DNA of 64,000 bases from Sediminibacillus albus (GTDB lineage: Bacteria; Bacillota; Bacilli; Bacillales; Amphibacillaceae), in the NCBI RefSeq assembly GCF_900101125.1, contig NZ_FNFL01000005.1:1-64000 (forward strand). The letters are read 5' to 3'. Below are positions 1-9,260 of the stretch, piece by piece (the stretch's first letter is position 1; each line of letters begins with the position of its first letter). The notes beneath the pieces were generated by a model, which saw nothing but the letters and a program-made list of their open reading frames with translations, was not told the DNA's origin and did not search any database. The position numbers were made by a program, and so were the translations under genes.

Positions 1-260
1 CGGGCCCATCTGTAAGTGACAGCTCCGAAAAGCCGCCTTTCAACTTCTCTTCATGCGAAGAAAAGTATTACCCGGTATTAGCCCCGGTTTCCCGGGGTTA
101 TCCCAGTCTTACAGGCAGGTTGCCCACGTGTTACTCACCCGTCCGCCGCTCGTTCCACAGCTTTCACCCCGAAGGGATCCGGCTGCTTCACGCGCTCGAC
201 TTGCATGTATTAGGCACGCCGCCAGCGTTCGTCCTGAGCCAAGATCAAACTCTCCATAAA
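1..260 (-). rRNA. 16S ribosomal RNA, 5' part (cut by window edge)
   Basis: On the minus strand the sequence holds the universal 16S start AGAGTTTGATC (complement of 243-253), then the block for 'GCTCAGGACGAACGCTGG' and the variable regions V1 and part of V2. By analogy with E. coli numbering the mature 5' end lies near 260. The rest of the gene runs off the left edge. The V1/V2 pattern resembles halotolerant Bacillaceae, but this is judged by eye. Confidence 0.97.
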
Positions 261-376
261 ATATGAGCTTGCTTGCTCGTTCAAAAAACTAGCTTGTTTC
301 TTACTTGACATACTGGTTGTTTTGTTCAGTTTTCAAAGATCAAATTGTTGCGTCCGCCGTTTTTGGCGACTTAATT

Positions 377-405
377 ACTATAACATGATGAGATTAGTAA
401 GTCAA
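377..405 (-). promoter_or_regulatory. rRNA operon promoter P2
   Basis: Minus-strand -35 TTGACT (400-405) and -10 TATAGT (377-382) are separated by exactly 17 bp, about 115 bp upstream of the mature 16S end. A TG in front of the -10 strengthens it. This is the proximal promoter of the tandem pair. Confidence 0.85.
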
Positions 406-463
406 TGACTTTTTTTCTCTCAAAATGTTTTGTTTTTGATGTCCTGCCGAAGCGACGTCTAAT

Positions 464-492
464 AATATACCATGCAGGCGAGAGAGAGTCAA
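464..492 (-). promoter_or_regulatory. rRNA operon promoter P1
   Basis: Minus-strand -35 TTGACT (487-492), a 17 bp spacer and -10 TATATT (464-469). With P2 it forms the tandem arrangement usual for Bacillus rrn operons. The 340-base gap between 16S and ygxA holds these promoters and the rRNA leader, and no gene was seen there. Confidence 0.85.
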
Positions 493-598
493 CACATTTC
501 GTAAAAAAATTACAAGCCCGGAAAAGAGTCTGTATAACACTGCTCTTTCGCCTTCCTGTACCCGTCTGGATACAAGCACGGTTATTAGCTTATCATAT

Positions 599-1471
599 TT
601 AAGAAGTTATTGCTTTATATTTTCGATGATAAATGTTCTTTCCTTTAGTCTCCACCTGAACCGCTTCGATGATACCCTTCTCTGTTAAATACTCGACCAT
701 CGAACCTAGATCGAAGGCATATGCCTCGATCTCCGGATGAACCTTCAGTTCACCGAAGGTCCAGGCCTCTTGTTTCCTATTCATTATTTCTAATAGATGT
801 GCTGAACAGGACTTTGCCCGTGTGCTGATGGCAAATTCCAAAGCGAGCAGCATTAACTCCACACGCTTATCAATTGGTTCGACACTGTTGATTAATTCCT
901 CATAAAGTTTATAAACTTCGATATCGATCCGTTTCACATGGTTCCATACCACCACTTCCGGATGGTAGCCTTTTTCGATAATAGCCAGCCTTGCTAAATA
1001 ATGAAGGGAACGGACAATTCTACTATATGCATCTAAATACTGTTCTGTTTGAAATAAGTCTTTCGTTTCTCCATAGCTTCTTATCAGCTTGGCAAATTCG
1101 AGTGCCATTTTAAATTCACGCTTCTCCTGCGGGAAACTGCTTAACTCTTCTTTAAGGTTGGCGATGTATTCATTACGGTCAAATACAATACGCCCGTTGA
1201 TGACCCACTCTACAGCCCGACGGTAGGTGCTAGTATCTATCCAGTAATGTAATAACTCTTCATCGACAATGTGCATGGCTGCCTTTTTTCCATCAAACTG
1301 ATAATGTTTTACATACCAGGCCTGCTCTACATCGCGGCCAATGACTAAAAGAATCACATCAAAATTATCCGTAACCGGGCTGACCGGCTTGTTCTTTTCT
1401 ATTATTAATATACCTAATGTATTTGATTGACTTGCTCTTTCCTGGTAAATCGGTCGTAATAAGTCCTTCAT
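599..1471 (-). CDS. ygxA: Nucleotidyltransferase-like protein YgxA
   Basis: A 290-residue soluble protein with no signal peptide or membrane segment. Length, sequence feel and position directly upstream of an rRNA operon match the B. subtilis protein YgxA, annotated as nucleotidyltransferase-like. No canonical GS...D.D nucleotidyltransferase motif is obvious by eye, so biochemical activity is unproven. The ATG at 1471 follows a GGAGG site. It is divergent from ygzB. The identification rests mostly on synteny with ygzB and perR. Confidence 0.8.
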   Translation of the reverse strand: MKDLLRPIYQERASQSNTLGILIIEKNKPVSPVTDNFDVILLVIGRDVEQAWYVKHYQFDGKKAAMHIVDEELLHYWIDTSTYRRAVEWVINGRIVFDRNEYIANLKEELSSFPQEKREFKMALEFAKLIRSYGETKDLFQTEQYLDAYSRIVRSLHYLARLAIIEKGYHPEVVVWNHVKRIDIEVYKLYEELINSVEPIDKRVELMLLALEFAISTRAKSCSAHLLEIMNRKQEAWTFGELKVHPEIEAYAFDLGSMVEYLTEKGIIEAVQVETKGKNIYHRKYKAITS

Positions 1472-1596
1472 GATATTCCTCCATAAATGAGAATAGAAAC
1501 TAATTCGATAAATTCTCGAAAAATCCTTTTTAAGGGGATAAGTTTTCCGATGAATTTATGCTATACTACCCTGTGTAGAGTTAAGGAGGGAAAGCT

Positions 1597-1983
1597 TTGG
1601 CTTTAAATTATACGAGTAAAATAAATAAAATCCGCACCTTTGCCTTAAGTTTAATCTTTATCGGTTTTGGCGTTATGTACTTAGGTATCTTGACTAAAAA
1701 AATCGAATGGCTGATGGCTGTCTTTTTCATACTAGGCTTATTATGTATCATATTTAGCACGGTCGTTTATTTCTGGATAGGGATGTTATCCACCAGAGCC
1801 CGGCAGATCATCTGTCCTTCATGTGATAAACCAACAAAGATAATTGGCCGGGTCGATGCCTGCATGCACTGTAAACAGCCATTGACTGTCGATAAAAATC
1901 TGGAAGGTAAAGAATTTGACGAGCGATATAATTCCAAGGATTATCGTAAGGCTCTAAAGGAAGAAACACAAAAACCGGAATAA
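1597..1983 (+). CDS. ygzB: Small membrane protein with zinc ribbon, YgzB
   Basis: 128 residues starting with TTG at 1597, 6 bp after AAGGAGGG (1583-1590). Two hydrophobic segments (about residues 14-33 and 39-61) are followed by a cytosolic CPSC...CMHC pair that looks like a zinc ribbon. The ygxA-ygzB-perR order is conserved in Bacillus. Function is unknown. A promoter-like TATACT lies about 35 bp upstream. It ends just before a strong terminator. Confidence 0.85.
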   Translation: MALNYTSKINKIRTFALSLIFIGFGVMYLGILTKKIEWLMAVFFILGLLCIIFSTVVYFWIGMLSTRARQIICPSCDKPTKIIGRVDACMHCKQPLTVDKNLEGKEFDERYNSKDYRKALKEETQKPE

Positions 1984-1990
1984 TCAACAA

Positions 1991-2034
1991 AGAGGCTTGT
2001 CCCGATATACATGAATGGGACAGCCTCTTTTTTT
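1991..2034 (+). terminator. Terminator of ygzB
   Basis: A hairpin with AGAGGCTGTCCC/GGGACAGCCTCT-type arms is followed by a run of T. It lies 8 bp after the ygzB stop. Confidence 0.85.
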
Positions 2035-2047
2035 GTTTTAAAAAAAA

Positions 2048-2084
2048 CAAAAAACCCTTTCCGCAAGAAGGATAAGGGTTTTTA
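2048..2084 (-). terminator. Terminator of perR
   Basis: On the minus strand, AAAACCCTTATCC...GGAAAGGGTTTT forms a hairpin followed by T-rich sequence, directly after the perR stop at 2092. Confidence 0.8.
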
Positions 2085-2091
2085 GCATATA

Positions 2092-2529
2092 TTAATGCTG
2101 TGGTGTTTTCTTGCAATCTTCACAGACTCCGTAAATCTCCATCCGATGATGGCTTACGTCAAAGCCTGTAACTTTCTCCGCCAGTGATTCCACCTCGTCA
2201 AGGCTAGGGTAGTGGAAATCGACAATTTTTCCGCAAGCGTCGCAAATAATATGGTAGTGGTCCGACGTATTGCAATCAAACCGGCTGGAAGAATCGCCGT
2301 ATGTTAACTCCCTGACTAAGCCAATTTCCCGGAAAACCCGGAGGTTATTATATACGGTAGCAACACTCATGTTGGGGAATTTTCCTTCAAGCGCTTTGTA
2401 TATATCATCAGCGGTGGGATGGATCTCTGCATTCAATAAATACTCTAGTACCGCATGACGCTGTGGTGTTATTCTTACGCCTGAGTTTTTCAGCCTACCG
2501 ACAGCTTCTTGAAGTTGGACTTCAGACAC
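2092..2529 (-). CDS. perR: Peroxide stress repressor PerR (Fur family)
   Basis: PerR is an iron/manganese-dependent repressor that senses H2O2 through oxidation of its metal-binding histidines. GTG at 2529, 7 bp after GAGGTG, gives 145 residues, the B. subtilis length. His37 falls exactly on numbering, followed by the ligand region [11 protein letters not shown] and the zinc pairs CDAC and CEDC. A winged helix (about 18-85) carries [12 protein letters not shown]. An upstream ATG at 2535 has almost no spacing to the binding site. A PerR-box-like palindrome upstream suggests autoregulation. Confidence 0.95.
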   Translation of the reverse strand: MSEVQLQEAVGRLKNSGVRITPQRHAVLEYLLNAEIHPTADDIYKALEGKFPNMSVATVYNNLRVFREIGLVRELTYGDSSSRFDCNTSDHYHIICDACGKIVDFHYPSLDEVESLAEKVTGFDVSHHRMEIYGVCEDCKKTPQH

Positions 2530-2651
2530 CGTCATGCACCTCGCTTTCACTAACTGATTTCGCTGCTAAATCATTCCGTAGTTTTGCTTGTTCGCCAGCT
2601 TCATTCATTGCTGCATATCTGGATTGGAATTTCTCTATCAACATTATTAGT

Positions 2652-2666
2652 TTATAATTCTTATAA
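2652..2666 (-). promoter_or_regulatory. PerR box upstream of perR
   Basis: TTATAATTCTTATAA matches the PerR consensus TTATAATNATTATAA at all but one position and lies about 125 bp upstream of the perR start. Autoregulation of perR is known in B. subtilis; here it is inferred from the site. Confidence 0.75.
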
Positions 2667-2730
2667 TTAGTGTAACCGCTCATCAAACACTCTGTCAATA
2701 AAAGTATATTAGCAACCAAGCTAACTTAGA

Positions 2731-3288
2731 CTATACATCAGCTTTCAGCGGCAGTTCTTCTCCCCCCGTTTTGAGGTTGGCATACCTTGCTGCCACAAAT
2801 AAAAAATCGGAAAGTCTGTTTAAATAAGAAATAACTCGTTCGTTTGGCAGTTCGTCCTGAAGCGCTACAGCTAGCCTTTCTGCTCTTCTGACAACTGTTC
2901 TGGCGGCATGCAGGCCTGCCGCTGCCGGAGTGCCAGACGGAAGGATGAAATTTTTCAAAGCGGGAAGCTGTTCATCCCATTCATCAATCTGGGTTTCTAA
3001 TTCGTTTATGTGGTCATCTGTTAATTTCCAGGTAACCTCTTTTTCCTTTGGTGTTGCCAGTTCTGCTCCGACGTGAAACAGAATCGTTTGGATACGGTGC
3101 ATGCCCGCAAGGAAACGGTCGCTTTCCGGCCAGTCACTTTTGGATAAATGGCTCACTGCCAGTCCGATCAACGAATTGGCCTCATCACATGTCCCATATG
3201 CTTCTACCCTTACATCGTTTTTGGCTACTCTTGTCCCATAAATCAAAGATGTCTTCCCTTTATCGCCCGATCTTGTATAAATCCTCAC
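2731..3288 (-). CDS. PduO-type cob(I)alamin adenosyltransferase
   Basis: Transfers the adenosyl group of ATP to cob(I)alamin to make coenzyme B12. The N-terminus IYTRSGDKGKTSLIYG is the ATP-binding signature of the PduO/YvqK type, and the C-terminal half contains the helical-bundle motif RRAERLAVAL. The GTG at 3288 comes one base after the stop of the upstream dehydrogenase gene and 7 bp after GGGGG, giving 185 residues. The tight spacing implies co-transcription with that gene. No other cobalamin gene is in the window, so the role is probably salvage. Confidence 0.88.
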   Translation of the reverse strand: MRIYTRSGDKGKTSLIYGTRVAKNDVRVEAYGTCDEANSLIGLAVSHLSKSDWPESDRFLAGMHRIQTILFHVGAELATPKEKEVTWKLTDDHINELETQIDEWDEQLPALKNFILPSGTPAAAGLHAARTVVRRAERLAVALQDELPNERVISYLNRLSDFLFVAARYANLKTGGEELPLKADV

Positions 3289-3289
3289 C

Positions 3290-4246
3290 TTAGTACCCCC
3301 TATCCAAATCAATATGGTTGATTAGCTGCTTACTGCCGCTTAAATACTTTTCCAGGTTTTCTTCAAATATATCCATTGCCCTTGGCAAATATTCCGGTGA
3401 TGCACCAGAAACATGCGGCGTGACAGTTACCTTTTCATGGTCCCAAAGCGGATGGTCCTCGGGGAGCGGCTCCTGCTCAAAAACATCGAGGACTGCATGG
3501 GAGATTTGCCGATCATCCAGCGCTTTAATAATTGTCTCACCTGCTACCGCATCGCCTCTGCCCATGTTGAGAAAAATGGCGGACTCCGGCATTCTTTCAA
3601 AGTGTTCATACCGGAAAAAACCCTTTGTCTCCTCTGTGCTCGGCAATACCGAGATAACAAAGTCAGCATTTGCCAGAACAGACGGAAAATCCTTTTGTGT
3701 GTACATTTCATCAAAGTTGGCTTTGGCCGTTCCGGTCGTTGAAATGCCCATTGTTTTCATACGAAAGGCTTTAGCAAGCCTTGCCACTTCCTGGCCAATC
3801 GCTCCTGCTCCGACAATTACCATTGTCTTACTGGTGATTTCCTGAAGACCTGCCCTTTCACCACGCGCCCACTGGTGGTTTCGCTGGCAGTCGAGGAATA
3901 AGGCGGCATTTCGCGAGACTTGCAGGATCATCGAGATGGCGTATTCTGCCATCGGTATTTTGTGAATTCCGCGGGAATTAGTGACGAGTATTCGTTTCCG
4001 CTTAATTTCTTCAAATGGCATCTCATCCATCCCGGCCGATAACACCATGATCCATTTTAATTGTTCGGCCTCGTCAATCAGCGTATCTGTTAAATCCTCC
4101 CCATACGTTAATAAGACTTCAGCCTTGCTGAGCAGCGGCCGCGCTTCCTCGATATCATTACAAAAGTGAAAATCGTAGGTTGGATAATTCGCTTGCAGAT
4201 GTTTACGGATATCCTCCGGAAGCGGAGCGGATGATAAAATGATCAT
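3290..4246 (-). CDS. D-2-hydroxyacid dehydrogenase (NAD-binding)
   Basis: 318-residue member of the D-isomer 2-hydroxyacid dehydrogenase family. The Rossmann motif GAGAIGQEVARLAKAF (about 147-162), the substrate/NAD loop NMGRGDAV and the C-terminal H of TPHVSGASPEY are visible. The substrate cannot be told from sequence; glyoxylate/hydroxypyruvate and 2-ketoacid reductases look alike. A second paralogue lies at 30.6-31.5 kb. The ATG at 4246 follows AGGAGG. It is the first gene of a pair with the adenosyltransferase. Confidence 0.85.
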   Translation of the reverse strand: MIILSSAPLPEDIRKHLQANYPTYDFHFCNDIEEARPLLSKAEVLLTYGEDLTDTLIDEAEQLKWIMVLSAGMDEMPFEEIKRKRILVTNSRGIHKIPMAEYAISMILQVSRNAALFLDCQRNHQWARGERAGLQEITSKTMVIVGAGAIGQEVARLAKAFRMKTMGISTTGTAKANFDEMYTQKDFPSVLANADFVISVLPSTEETKGFFRYEHFERMPESAIFLNMGRGDAVAGETIIKALDDRQISHAVLDVFEQEPLPEDHPLWDHEKVTVTPHVSGASPEYLPRAMDIFEENLEKYLSGSKQLINHIDLDRGY

Positions 4247-4343
4247 AAGCTTTTCCTCCTAAGCAGCGTTATTATAAGTATATGATAAACCTTTACCCTT
4301 TTTATAAGAAAGGAAAAAGCAGCGGCCAGCAATCTCTGAGGGC

Positions 4344-4376
4344 AAAAAAAGAGCGCAAGGCGGTTCCCTGCGCTCC
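4344..4376 (-). terminator. Terminator of the aminopeptidase gene
   Basis: Minus-strand hairpin GGAGCGCAGG...CCTTGCGCTC followed by TTTTTTT, about 125 bp past the aminopeptidase stop. Confidence 0.75.
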
Positions 4377-4500
4377 AATTTCATATATTATAGGGGAGGT
4401 TTCAGAATATAGTACAATATATGCCTCCACAATTTCCTTGTATAGCGGGTTTGCCTACATTCTGAAAAATAACGTGTAAAAACTGAACTGCCTGCAACAC

Positions 4501-5610
4501 TTACCTTAATTGTTCAGGGTTTAATCCTTTCAGTTCCTCGAGGACAAACTCACCGTCCTTGCGAATCAACACGTCATCGAAATAGATTTCTCCCCCGCCA
4601 TATTCAGGCCGCTGGATCAGCACCATATCCCAATGGACAGAAGATTCATTGCCATTAGGCGCTTCCTCGTAGGCTTCCCCAGGCGTAAAATGTAAGCTCC
4701 CGGCGATTTTTTCATCAAACAGAATATCACCCATTGGCTCGGTAATTTTCGGATTCAGCCCTAAAGCAAATTCTCCGATAAATCTGGCCCCGTCATCTGT
4801 ATCGAGTATTTTATTCAATTCCTCTGTTTTATCTGCTGTCGCTTTGACTATTTTTCCATTTTCAAAGGTTAAGCAGACATTGTGGAAGGTTACCCCGCGG
4901 TATGGGCAGGGGGTATTATAGGTAATGGTCCCGTTGACGCTGTCTTTAACAGGTGCTGTGTAAACCTCCCCGTCCGGAATGTTTCGCTCTCCAAAACACA
5001 TAACCGCCGGGATATCTTTAATCGAAAAGTACAAATCAGTTCCTTCTCCGGTAATCCGTACCTTGTCCGTTTTATTCATTAACTCTTTTAGCGGCTGCTG
5101 CGCTTTTTCCATGTGCTTGTAATCAACCGTACATACATCGATCAAATAATCATAAAAGCTGTCATAGCTCTTGCCCGCTTTTTGGGCGGCGCCTTTTGTC
5201 GGATAGTTTAACAGCACCCATTTCTTATGATCAATCAAGTAGTCAATCGAAGGTTTGGTAACGCGGCCTGTCAGCTCCCATTTTTCCGCAGCAATTTCGC
5301 CAAACTCTGCATCGTTTTCTTCTCCAACGATTTGGATAAAAGCATCAAGATCCTTGAAACGTTCCAAGTCCCATTTATTCTGGAGCGTTAATTGCTGCTC
5401 GGTTATCTCCTTCACTTGTAACCTTCTTAATTCATCATCAACTATTTCCACATATGGCAATGCTCCCAGTTGATAAGCTTGTTTAATCAATTCTTTGATT
5501 AACGGCTTTGCAATGGTGTTTCCGGTAATTAACACCTTTTCCTTTTCTTTGATTGTTAACGAATGTGAAAGCAGTACATCTGCCAGTTCGGTAAGCCTTG
5601 GATCTCTCAT
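4501..5610 (-). CDS. M29-family metallo-aminopeptidase (AmpS/PepS type)
   Basis: Predicted cytosolic dinuclear-metal aminopeptidase of 369 residues. Family landmarks in the C-terminal half are PDGEVYTAP, GEFALGLNP, a His in GSLHFTPGEAYEE, and a His-x-Asp pair in VHWDMV, the region holding metal ligands in AmpS/AmpT. The N-terminal half is the usual ADVLLSHSLTIKEKE start. The ATG at 5610 is chosen because AGGAGGGG sits just 5' of it; the in-frame ATG at 5625 lies upstream of that site. It is somewhat shorter than the roughly 410 residues typical of AmpS. Confidence 0.88.
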   Translation of the reverse strand: MRDPRLTELADVLLSHSLTIKEKEKVLITGNTIAKPLIKELIKQAYQLGALPYVEIVDDELRRLQVKEITEQQLTLQNKWDLERFKDLDAFIQIVGEENDAEFGEIAAEKWELTGRVTKPSIDYLIDHKKWVLLNYPTKGAAQKAGKSYDSFYDYLIDVCTVDYKHMEKAQQPLKELMNKTDKVRITGEGTDLYFSIKDIPAVMCFGERNIPDGEVYTAPVKDSVNGTITYNTPCPYRGVTFHNVCLTFENGKIVKATADKTEELNKILDTDDGARFIGEFALGLNPKITEPMGDILFDEKIAGSLHFTPGEAYEEAPNGNESSVHWDMVLIQRPEYGGGEIYFDDVLIRKDGEFVLEELKGLNPEQLR

Positions 5611-5743
5611 CGTTCCCCTCCTCATTGTCTATATACTTCTTCGCTATGTAGGACGTCGTTTCCTCCATCCACAGGAGAAAACAGACTGCAGACGGAGATG
5701 ATTGCCAGACTGAAGGACGAGAATACCCTCCAAATCGGCAATA

Positions 5744-5772
5744 TAAAAAAAGGGCTGTCAGACAAGCCCTTT
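5744..5772 (-). terminator. Terminator of bcp
   Basis: Minus-strand AAGGGCTTGTCTGACAGCCCTT hairpin followed by TTTTT, overlapping the end of bcp. Confidence 0.85.
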
Positions 5773-6239
5773 TAACTTAGGTTTTCTTTAATATAGTTTA
5801 GCGCATCTTCGACATGGCCATTGACCTTCACTTTACGGTATTCCTTTTGCAGAACACCCTGTTTATCAATGATGAACGTCGATCGTTCAATTCCCATGTA
5901 TTCCTTGCCAAAGTTCTTTTTTAACTTCCATACGCCATAATCTTCTGCCACTTGATGATCTTCATCGACCAACAGCAGGAAGGGCAGGTCATATTTATCC
6001 TGGAACTTCTTGTGGCTTTCCTCTGAATCTGGACTTACTCCCAGGATGACAGCATCGACGTCAGCAAAGCTTTCATGGCTGTCGCGGAAATCACATGCTT
6101 CCGTGGTACAACCTGGTGTATTGTCCTTCGGATAAAAATACAGCACGACATTTTTCCCCTTATAATCGGAAAGCTGTACCGTTTCCCCGTTATTCGCCTT
6201 CAATTTGAAATTTGGAGCTTGTTTCCCTGTTTCGACCAT
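5772..6239 (-). CDS. bcp: Peroxiredoxin Bcp (thioredoxin-dependent thiol peroxidase)
   Basis: 155-residue AhpC/TSA-fold peroxiredoxin that reduces peroxides with thioredoxin. The peroxidatic site is PGCTTEACDFRD, with catalytic Cys in PGCT (about residue 44) and a second Cys five residues later, the bacterioferritin comigratory protein pattern. The start follows GAGGAGG. In B. subtilis the equivalent gene ygaF sits next to perR; here three genes separate them. No PerR box was recognised in front of it. Confidence 0.93.
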   Translation of the reverse strand: MVETGKQAPNFKLKANNGETVQLSDYKGKNVVLYFYPKDNTPGCTTEACDFRDSHESFADVDAVILGVSPDSEESHKKFQDKYDLPFLLLVDEDHQVAEDYGVWKLKKNFGKEYMGIERSTFIIDKQGVLQKEYRKVKVNGHVEDALNYIKENLS

Positions 6240-6350
6240 CCTTTATACCTCCTCAAATACTCAGCAAAAAGCACCTGTGATAATGTTATTTTTCCTATAT
6301 TGTCTGTCCCTATAAGAATAGCCGACTTACCGGAAAGATACAAACGATTG

Positions 6351-6767
6351 TCACGATTCGTCTTTGTTATCACTTGATCCACTAAGTGCCTTCAAGAAAT
6401 AGGCGGTGGGCAGTAGTACGCCGATGGCAGCTTCAATCAGGGAAAAGAAGCGGGCATTGCCGAGTGGCACCATATCACCGTAACCGACAGAAAGAATGGT
6501 CACCCCGCTATAATAGAGATAGTTTAAAAAATCATGCCTGACCGGCTCGCTTCCATTGGGGTCTGAGACAGCGAGAACCGGGCCGTTTGCTGCAAGTAGA
6601 TAATACAAGAAGGCAAAACCAACGGTGAATATCAGCAGAACGAAAAACAGCTTATAAAACAGGACACTGCTGAAGTAGCTTTGTTTAAATGATTTGTTTG
6701 CGAAAAAATAATAAAGGTTGGCTATCAAAAACAGTATGATTATTCCGATTAACACTTGTGATAACAT
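6351..6767 (-). CDS. Two-helix potassium channel protein, first of a pair
   Basis: 138 residues: an N-terminal membrane helix (about 4-20), a second hydrophobic segment (about 38-60), a pore loop with selectivity filter SVGYGDMVP and a last helix with GVLLPTAYFL. This is the pore module of K+ channels. There is no RCK regulatory domain, and the C-terminus is a short charged tail. It lies 80 bp downstream of a similar gene on the same strand, so the two may be co-transcribed and could form mixed channels (inference). Confidence 0.85.
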   Translation of the reverse strand: MLSQVLIGIIILFLIANLYYFFANKSFKQSYFSSVLFYKLFFVLLIFTVGFAFLYYLLAANGPVLAVSDPNGSEPVRHDFLNYLYYSGVTILSVGYGDMVPLGNARFFSLIEAAIGVLLPTAYFLKALSGSSDNKDES

Positions 6768-6847
6768 TGCCTAATTCCTCCAATACCAGTGTTTCCTATA
6801 CCCGGTACCTTGGAGAATTATGCATCGATTTTATTAATTAGCGGCAA

Positions 6848-7369
6848 TTAACGAATGCCTTTCATTTTATCGGTTATCTTTTTCTGCTGTTTATCCTCCA
6901 TCGATGATTGCCATACTTTCAGAAAAAAAGCTGCCGGAAGAATATAGCCGATCAGCGCCTCCAGCAATGCAAGCACCCTTCCTAAACCAATCGGAACAAT
7001 GTCTCCATAGCCGACAGTCATCAAGGTGACACCACTGAAGTAAAGCGCATGTGCCAGTGATTCCAGCGGACCAACATTGGAAAGCGAATCACCTTCCATT
7101 AAAATGATACCATTAAAGGATAAAACAAAATACAGCATGGCAAAGCCTATGGTAACTGCAACATATAAAACGATTAGCGTATAAAATACTTCAACCGAAA
7201 AATGGCTTCGCTTATACGACTGATGACGAAAAAACGAATATAGACTTCCGGCAATCAGCCAGGTGATCAACGCTAGTATGATCATTGTCATTAGCAAAAT
7301 ATCCCGCCTATCTTTATTCTTCAGCTCTTGTACTGCTTCATTTCTATTCTTGTTTTCCTTTTTGGACAA
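6848..7369 (-). CDS. Two-helix potassium channel protein, second of a pair
   Basis: 173 residues with a charged N-terminal region (about 1-22), hydrophobic segments near 27-47 and 61-85, a pore loop with filter TVGYGDIVP and a final helix. It is a paralogue of the neighbouring 138-residue channel, sharing FSGVTLMTVGYGD-like and ALIGYILPAAFFLK-like stretches. No ligand-binding domain is attached. The gene is divergent from gsaB, which starts 170 bp away. Confidence 0.85.
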   Translation of the reverse strand: MSKKENKNRNEAVQELKNKDRRDILLMTMIILALITWLIAGSLYSFFRHQSYKRSHFSVEVFYTLIVLYVAVTIGFAMLYFVLSFNGIILMEGDSLSNVGPLESLAHALYFSGVTLMTVGYGDIVPIGLGRVLALLEALIGYILPAAFFLKVWQSSMEDKQQKKITDKMKGIR

Positions 7370-7481
7370 ACCGCTATTGTATTTCTTTATTCAAGTCCCC
7401 GGCCGATTATTACTAAACCGTCCTTTCCTATGCTTCACAAGCTGCCGAAAGGCAAACTTGTCACAATTCCTTCCTTCTGAT

Positions 7482-7511
7482 TTGTTGCTTGTTTTTCTTT
7501 GTTGGTATAAT
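7482..7511 (+). promoter_or_regulatory. Probable sigma-A promoter of gsaB
   Basis: -10 TATAAT (7506-7511) is preceded at 18 bp by TTGTTG, a weak -35. It is 31 bp upstream of the gsaB start. Confidence 0.6.
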
Positions 7512-7542
7512 AGGGATTGATTATAATGATGGAGGTTATTCA

Positions 7543-8838
7543 ATGAATATATCGAATTCCGAACAATTACATAAACAAGCCCAGCAGCATATTGTTGGCG
7601 GTGTTAACTCTCCTTCCCGCGCTTATAAAGGGGTAGGCGGCGGAACACCGATTTATATGGAGCGCGGGCAAGGAGCATATTTTTGGGATGTAGACGGCAA
7701 CAAGTATATTGATTTTCTCGCTGCCTACGGGCCGATTATTACCGGCCATGCCCATCCCCATATTACAGAGGCAATTACAAAAGCTGCTCACAATGGTGTC
7801 TTATATGGCACCCCTACTGCTCTGGAAAACAAGTTTGCTAAGATGCTAAAGGATGCTATTCCTTCTTTGGAAAAAGTGCGCTTTGTTAATTCTGGCACAG
7901 AGGCTGTCATGACGACCATTCGAGTAGCCCGTGCTTATACAAAACGGAACAAGATTATCAAATTTGCCGGCTGCTACCACGGACACTCTGATCCAGTGCT
8001 CGTTCAGGCAGGTTCGGGACCGGCAACACTCGGCACACCGGATTCCGCTGGTGTTCCCCAGGCAATCGCCCAGGATGTAATCACCGTTCCTTTCAATGAT
8101 ATCGATGCTTACAAAGAAGCGATCAGCCAGTGGGGCGACGAAGTAGCCGCCGTGTTAGTCGAACCGATCGTAGGCAACTTCGGCATAGTGGAACCGAAGC
8201 CCGGGTTTTTAGAACAAGTCAATGAACTGACCCACGGTGCAGGTGCGCTTGTCATTTATGATGAAGTGATTACTGCCTTCCGTTTTACTTATGGAAGTGC
8301 CCAGCAAATATTGAACATCGAACCAGATATGACGGCAATGGGCAAAATCATCGGCGGCGGACTGCCGATTGGAGCCTATGGCGGCAGAAAAGATATTATG
8401 GAGCAAGTCGCTCCGCTCGGGCCAGCCTATCAAGCCGGTACAATGGCAGGAAATCCAGCTTCGATGTCAGCAGGCATTGCTTGTTTGGAAGTATTGAACC
8501 AGGAGGGCGTCTATCAAAGGATGGATAGACTCGGTGCAAAACTGGAACAAGGCATTCTTGCATACGCACGTGAATATGGCCTGCCAGTCACGATCAACCG
8601 GCTTATCGGAGCGTTAACAGTCTACTTCAGCGAGCGAGAAGTCGAGAACTATCAGGATGCCGAAAACACAGATGGAGAGATGTTTGCCAAGTTCTTCAAG
8701 CTGATACTGCAGGAAGGAATCAACTTAGCCCCATCAAAGTATGAAGCCTGGTTCCTGACAACAGAACATAGCGAAGCAGATATCGATCAAACACTGGATG
8801 CTGTCAAAAAAGCTTTTGCAGCTATGAGCCAGCAATAA
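7543..8838 (+). CDS. gsaB: Glutamate-1-semialdehyde 2,1-aminomutase
   Basis: PLP enzyme of class III aminotransferase fold that converts glutamate-1-semialdehyde to 5-aminolevulinate in haem synthesis. Visible motifs: [15 protein letters not shown] at the N-terminus, [23 protein letters not shown], the Asp of [10 protein letters not shown], and the PLP lysine in [18 protein letters not shown] 7543 follows GGAGG at 7531-7535, giving 431 residues, the family length. Its place beside bcp/perR and ygaE matches B. subtilis gsaB, the paralogue of hemL. Confidence 0.95.
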   Translation: MNISNSEQLHKQAQQHIVGGVNSPSRAYKGVGGGTPIYMERGQGAYFWDVDGNKYIDFLAAYGPIITGHAHPHITEAITKAAHNGVLYGTPTALENKFAKMLKDAIPSLEKVRFVNSGTEAVMTTIRVARAYTKRNKIIKFAGCYHGHSDPVLVQAGSGPATLGTPDSAGVPQAIAQDVITVPFNDIDAYKEAISQWGDEVAAVLVEPIVGNFGIVEPKPGFLEQVNELTHGAGALVIYDEVITAFRFTYGSAQQILNIEPDMTAMGKIIGGGLPIGAYGGRKDIMEQVAPLGPAYQAGTMAGNPASMSAGIACLEVLNQEGVYQRMDRLGAKLEQGILAYAREYGLPVTINRLIGALTVYFSEREVENYQDAENTDGEMFAKFFKLILQEGINLAPSKYEAWFLTTEHSEADIDQTLDAVKKAFAAMSQQ

Positions 8839-8842
8839 ATTT

Positions 8843-8877
8843 GTGAACCGGGAGCCTCTTCATTGGGCTCCCTTTTA
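8843..8877 (+). terminator. Terminator of gsaB
   Basis: GGGAGCC...GGCTCCC hairpin followed by TTTTATAAAA, just after the gsaB stop. Confidence 0.8.
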
Positions 8878-9011
8878 TAAAAGTAGCATCCGTTTCGCCA
8901 GCTTTCACTGTCACCAGTTTTCTTTAAGAGGAAGGAAGTTGCCTGTAAATGAAAATCCATTTAATGCTTTTTATAACATCTGTAAAACAATCCAAAGATG
9001 TCCAGGAGGTT

Positions 9012-9260
9012 ATGATGAAAACAGTGGAATCAGCTATTCGGCCTATGAAAGGAGATATATTGGATGATCCAGGCTTTCATTCAAAATTTCACAACGGATA
9101 CGAAGTAGCAAAAGTGACCATTAGTTATGCTTCAGATACAATCTGGGTTTCTTTGGCTCCACTTGCAATAGAGTTGGAGGAAATCTCCGTTGAAACGTAT
9201 ATTCAACATCTGAAAGCACACGATTGGCGGATTGTTTCTAAGGAAGAATTACAACGTTAG
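9012..9260 (+). CDS. Small conserved-looking protein of unknown function
   Basis: 82 residues from ATG 9012 (or 81 from the adjacent ATG 9015), behind AGGAGG at 9004-9009. An in-frame upstream ATG at 8949 lacks a comparable site. The protein is soluble, without signal peptide or membrane segment, and ends in a charged helix-like tail. I do not recognise the family. Codon use and the ribosome binding site support it as a real gene; no function is offered. Confidence 0.65.
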   Translation: MMKTVESAIRPMKGDILDDPGFHSKFHNGYEVAKVTISYASDTIWVSLAPLAIELEEISVETYIQHLKAHDWRIVSKEELQR

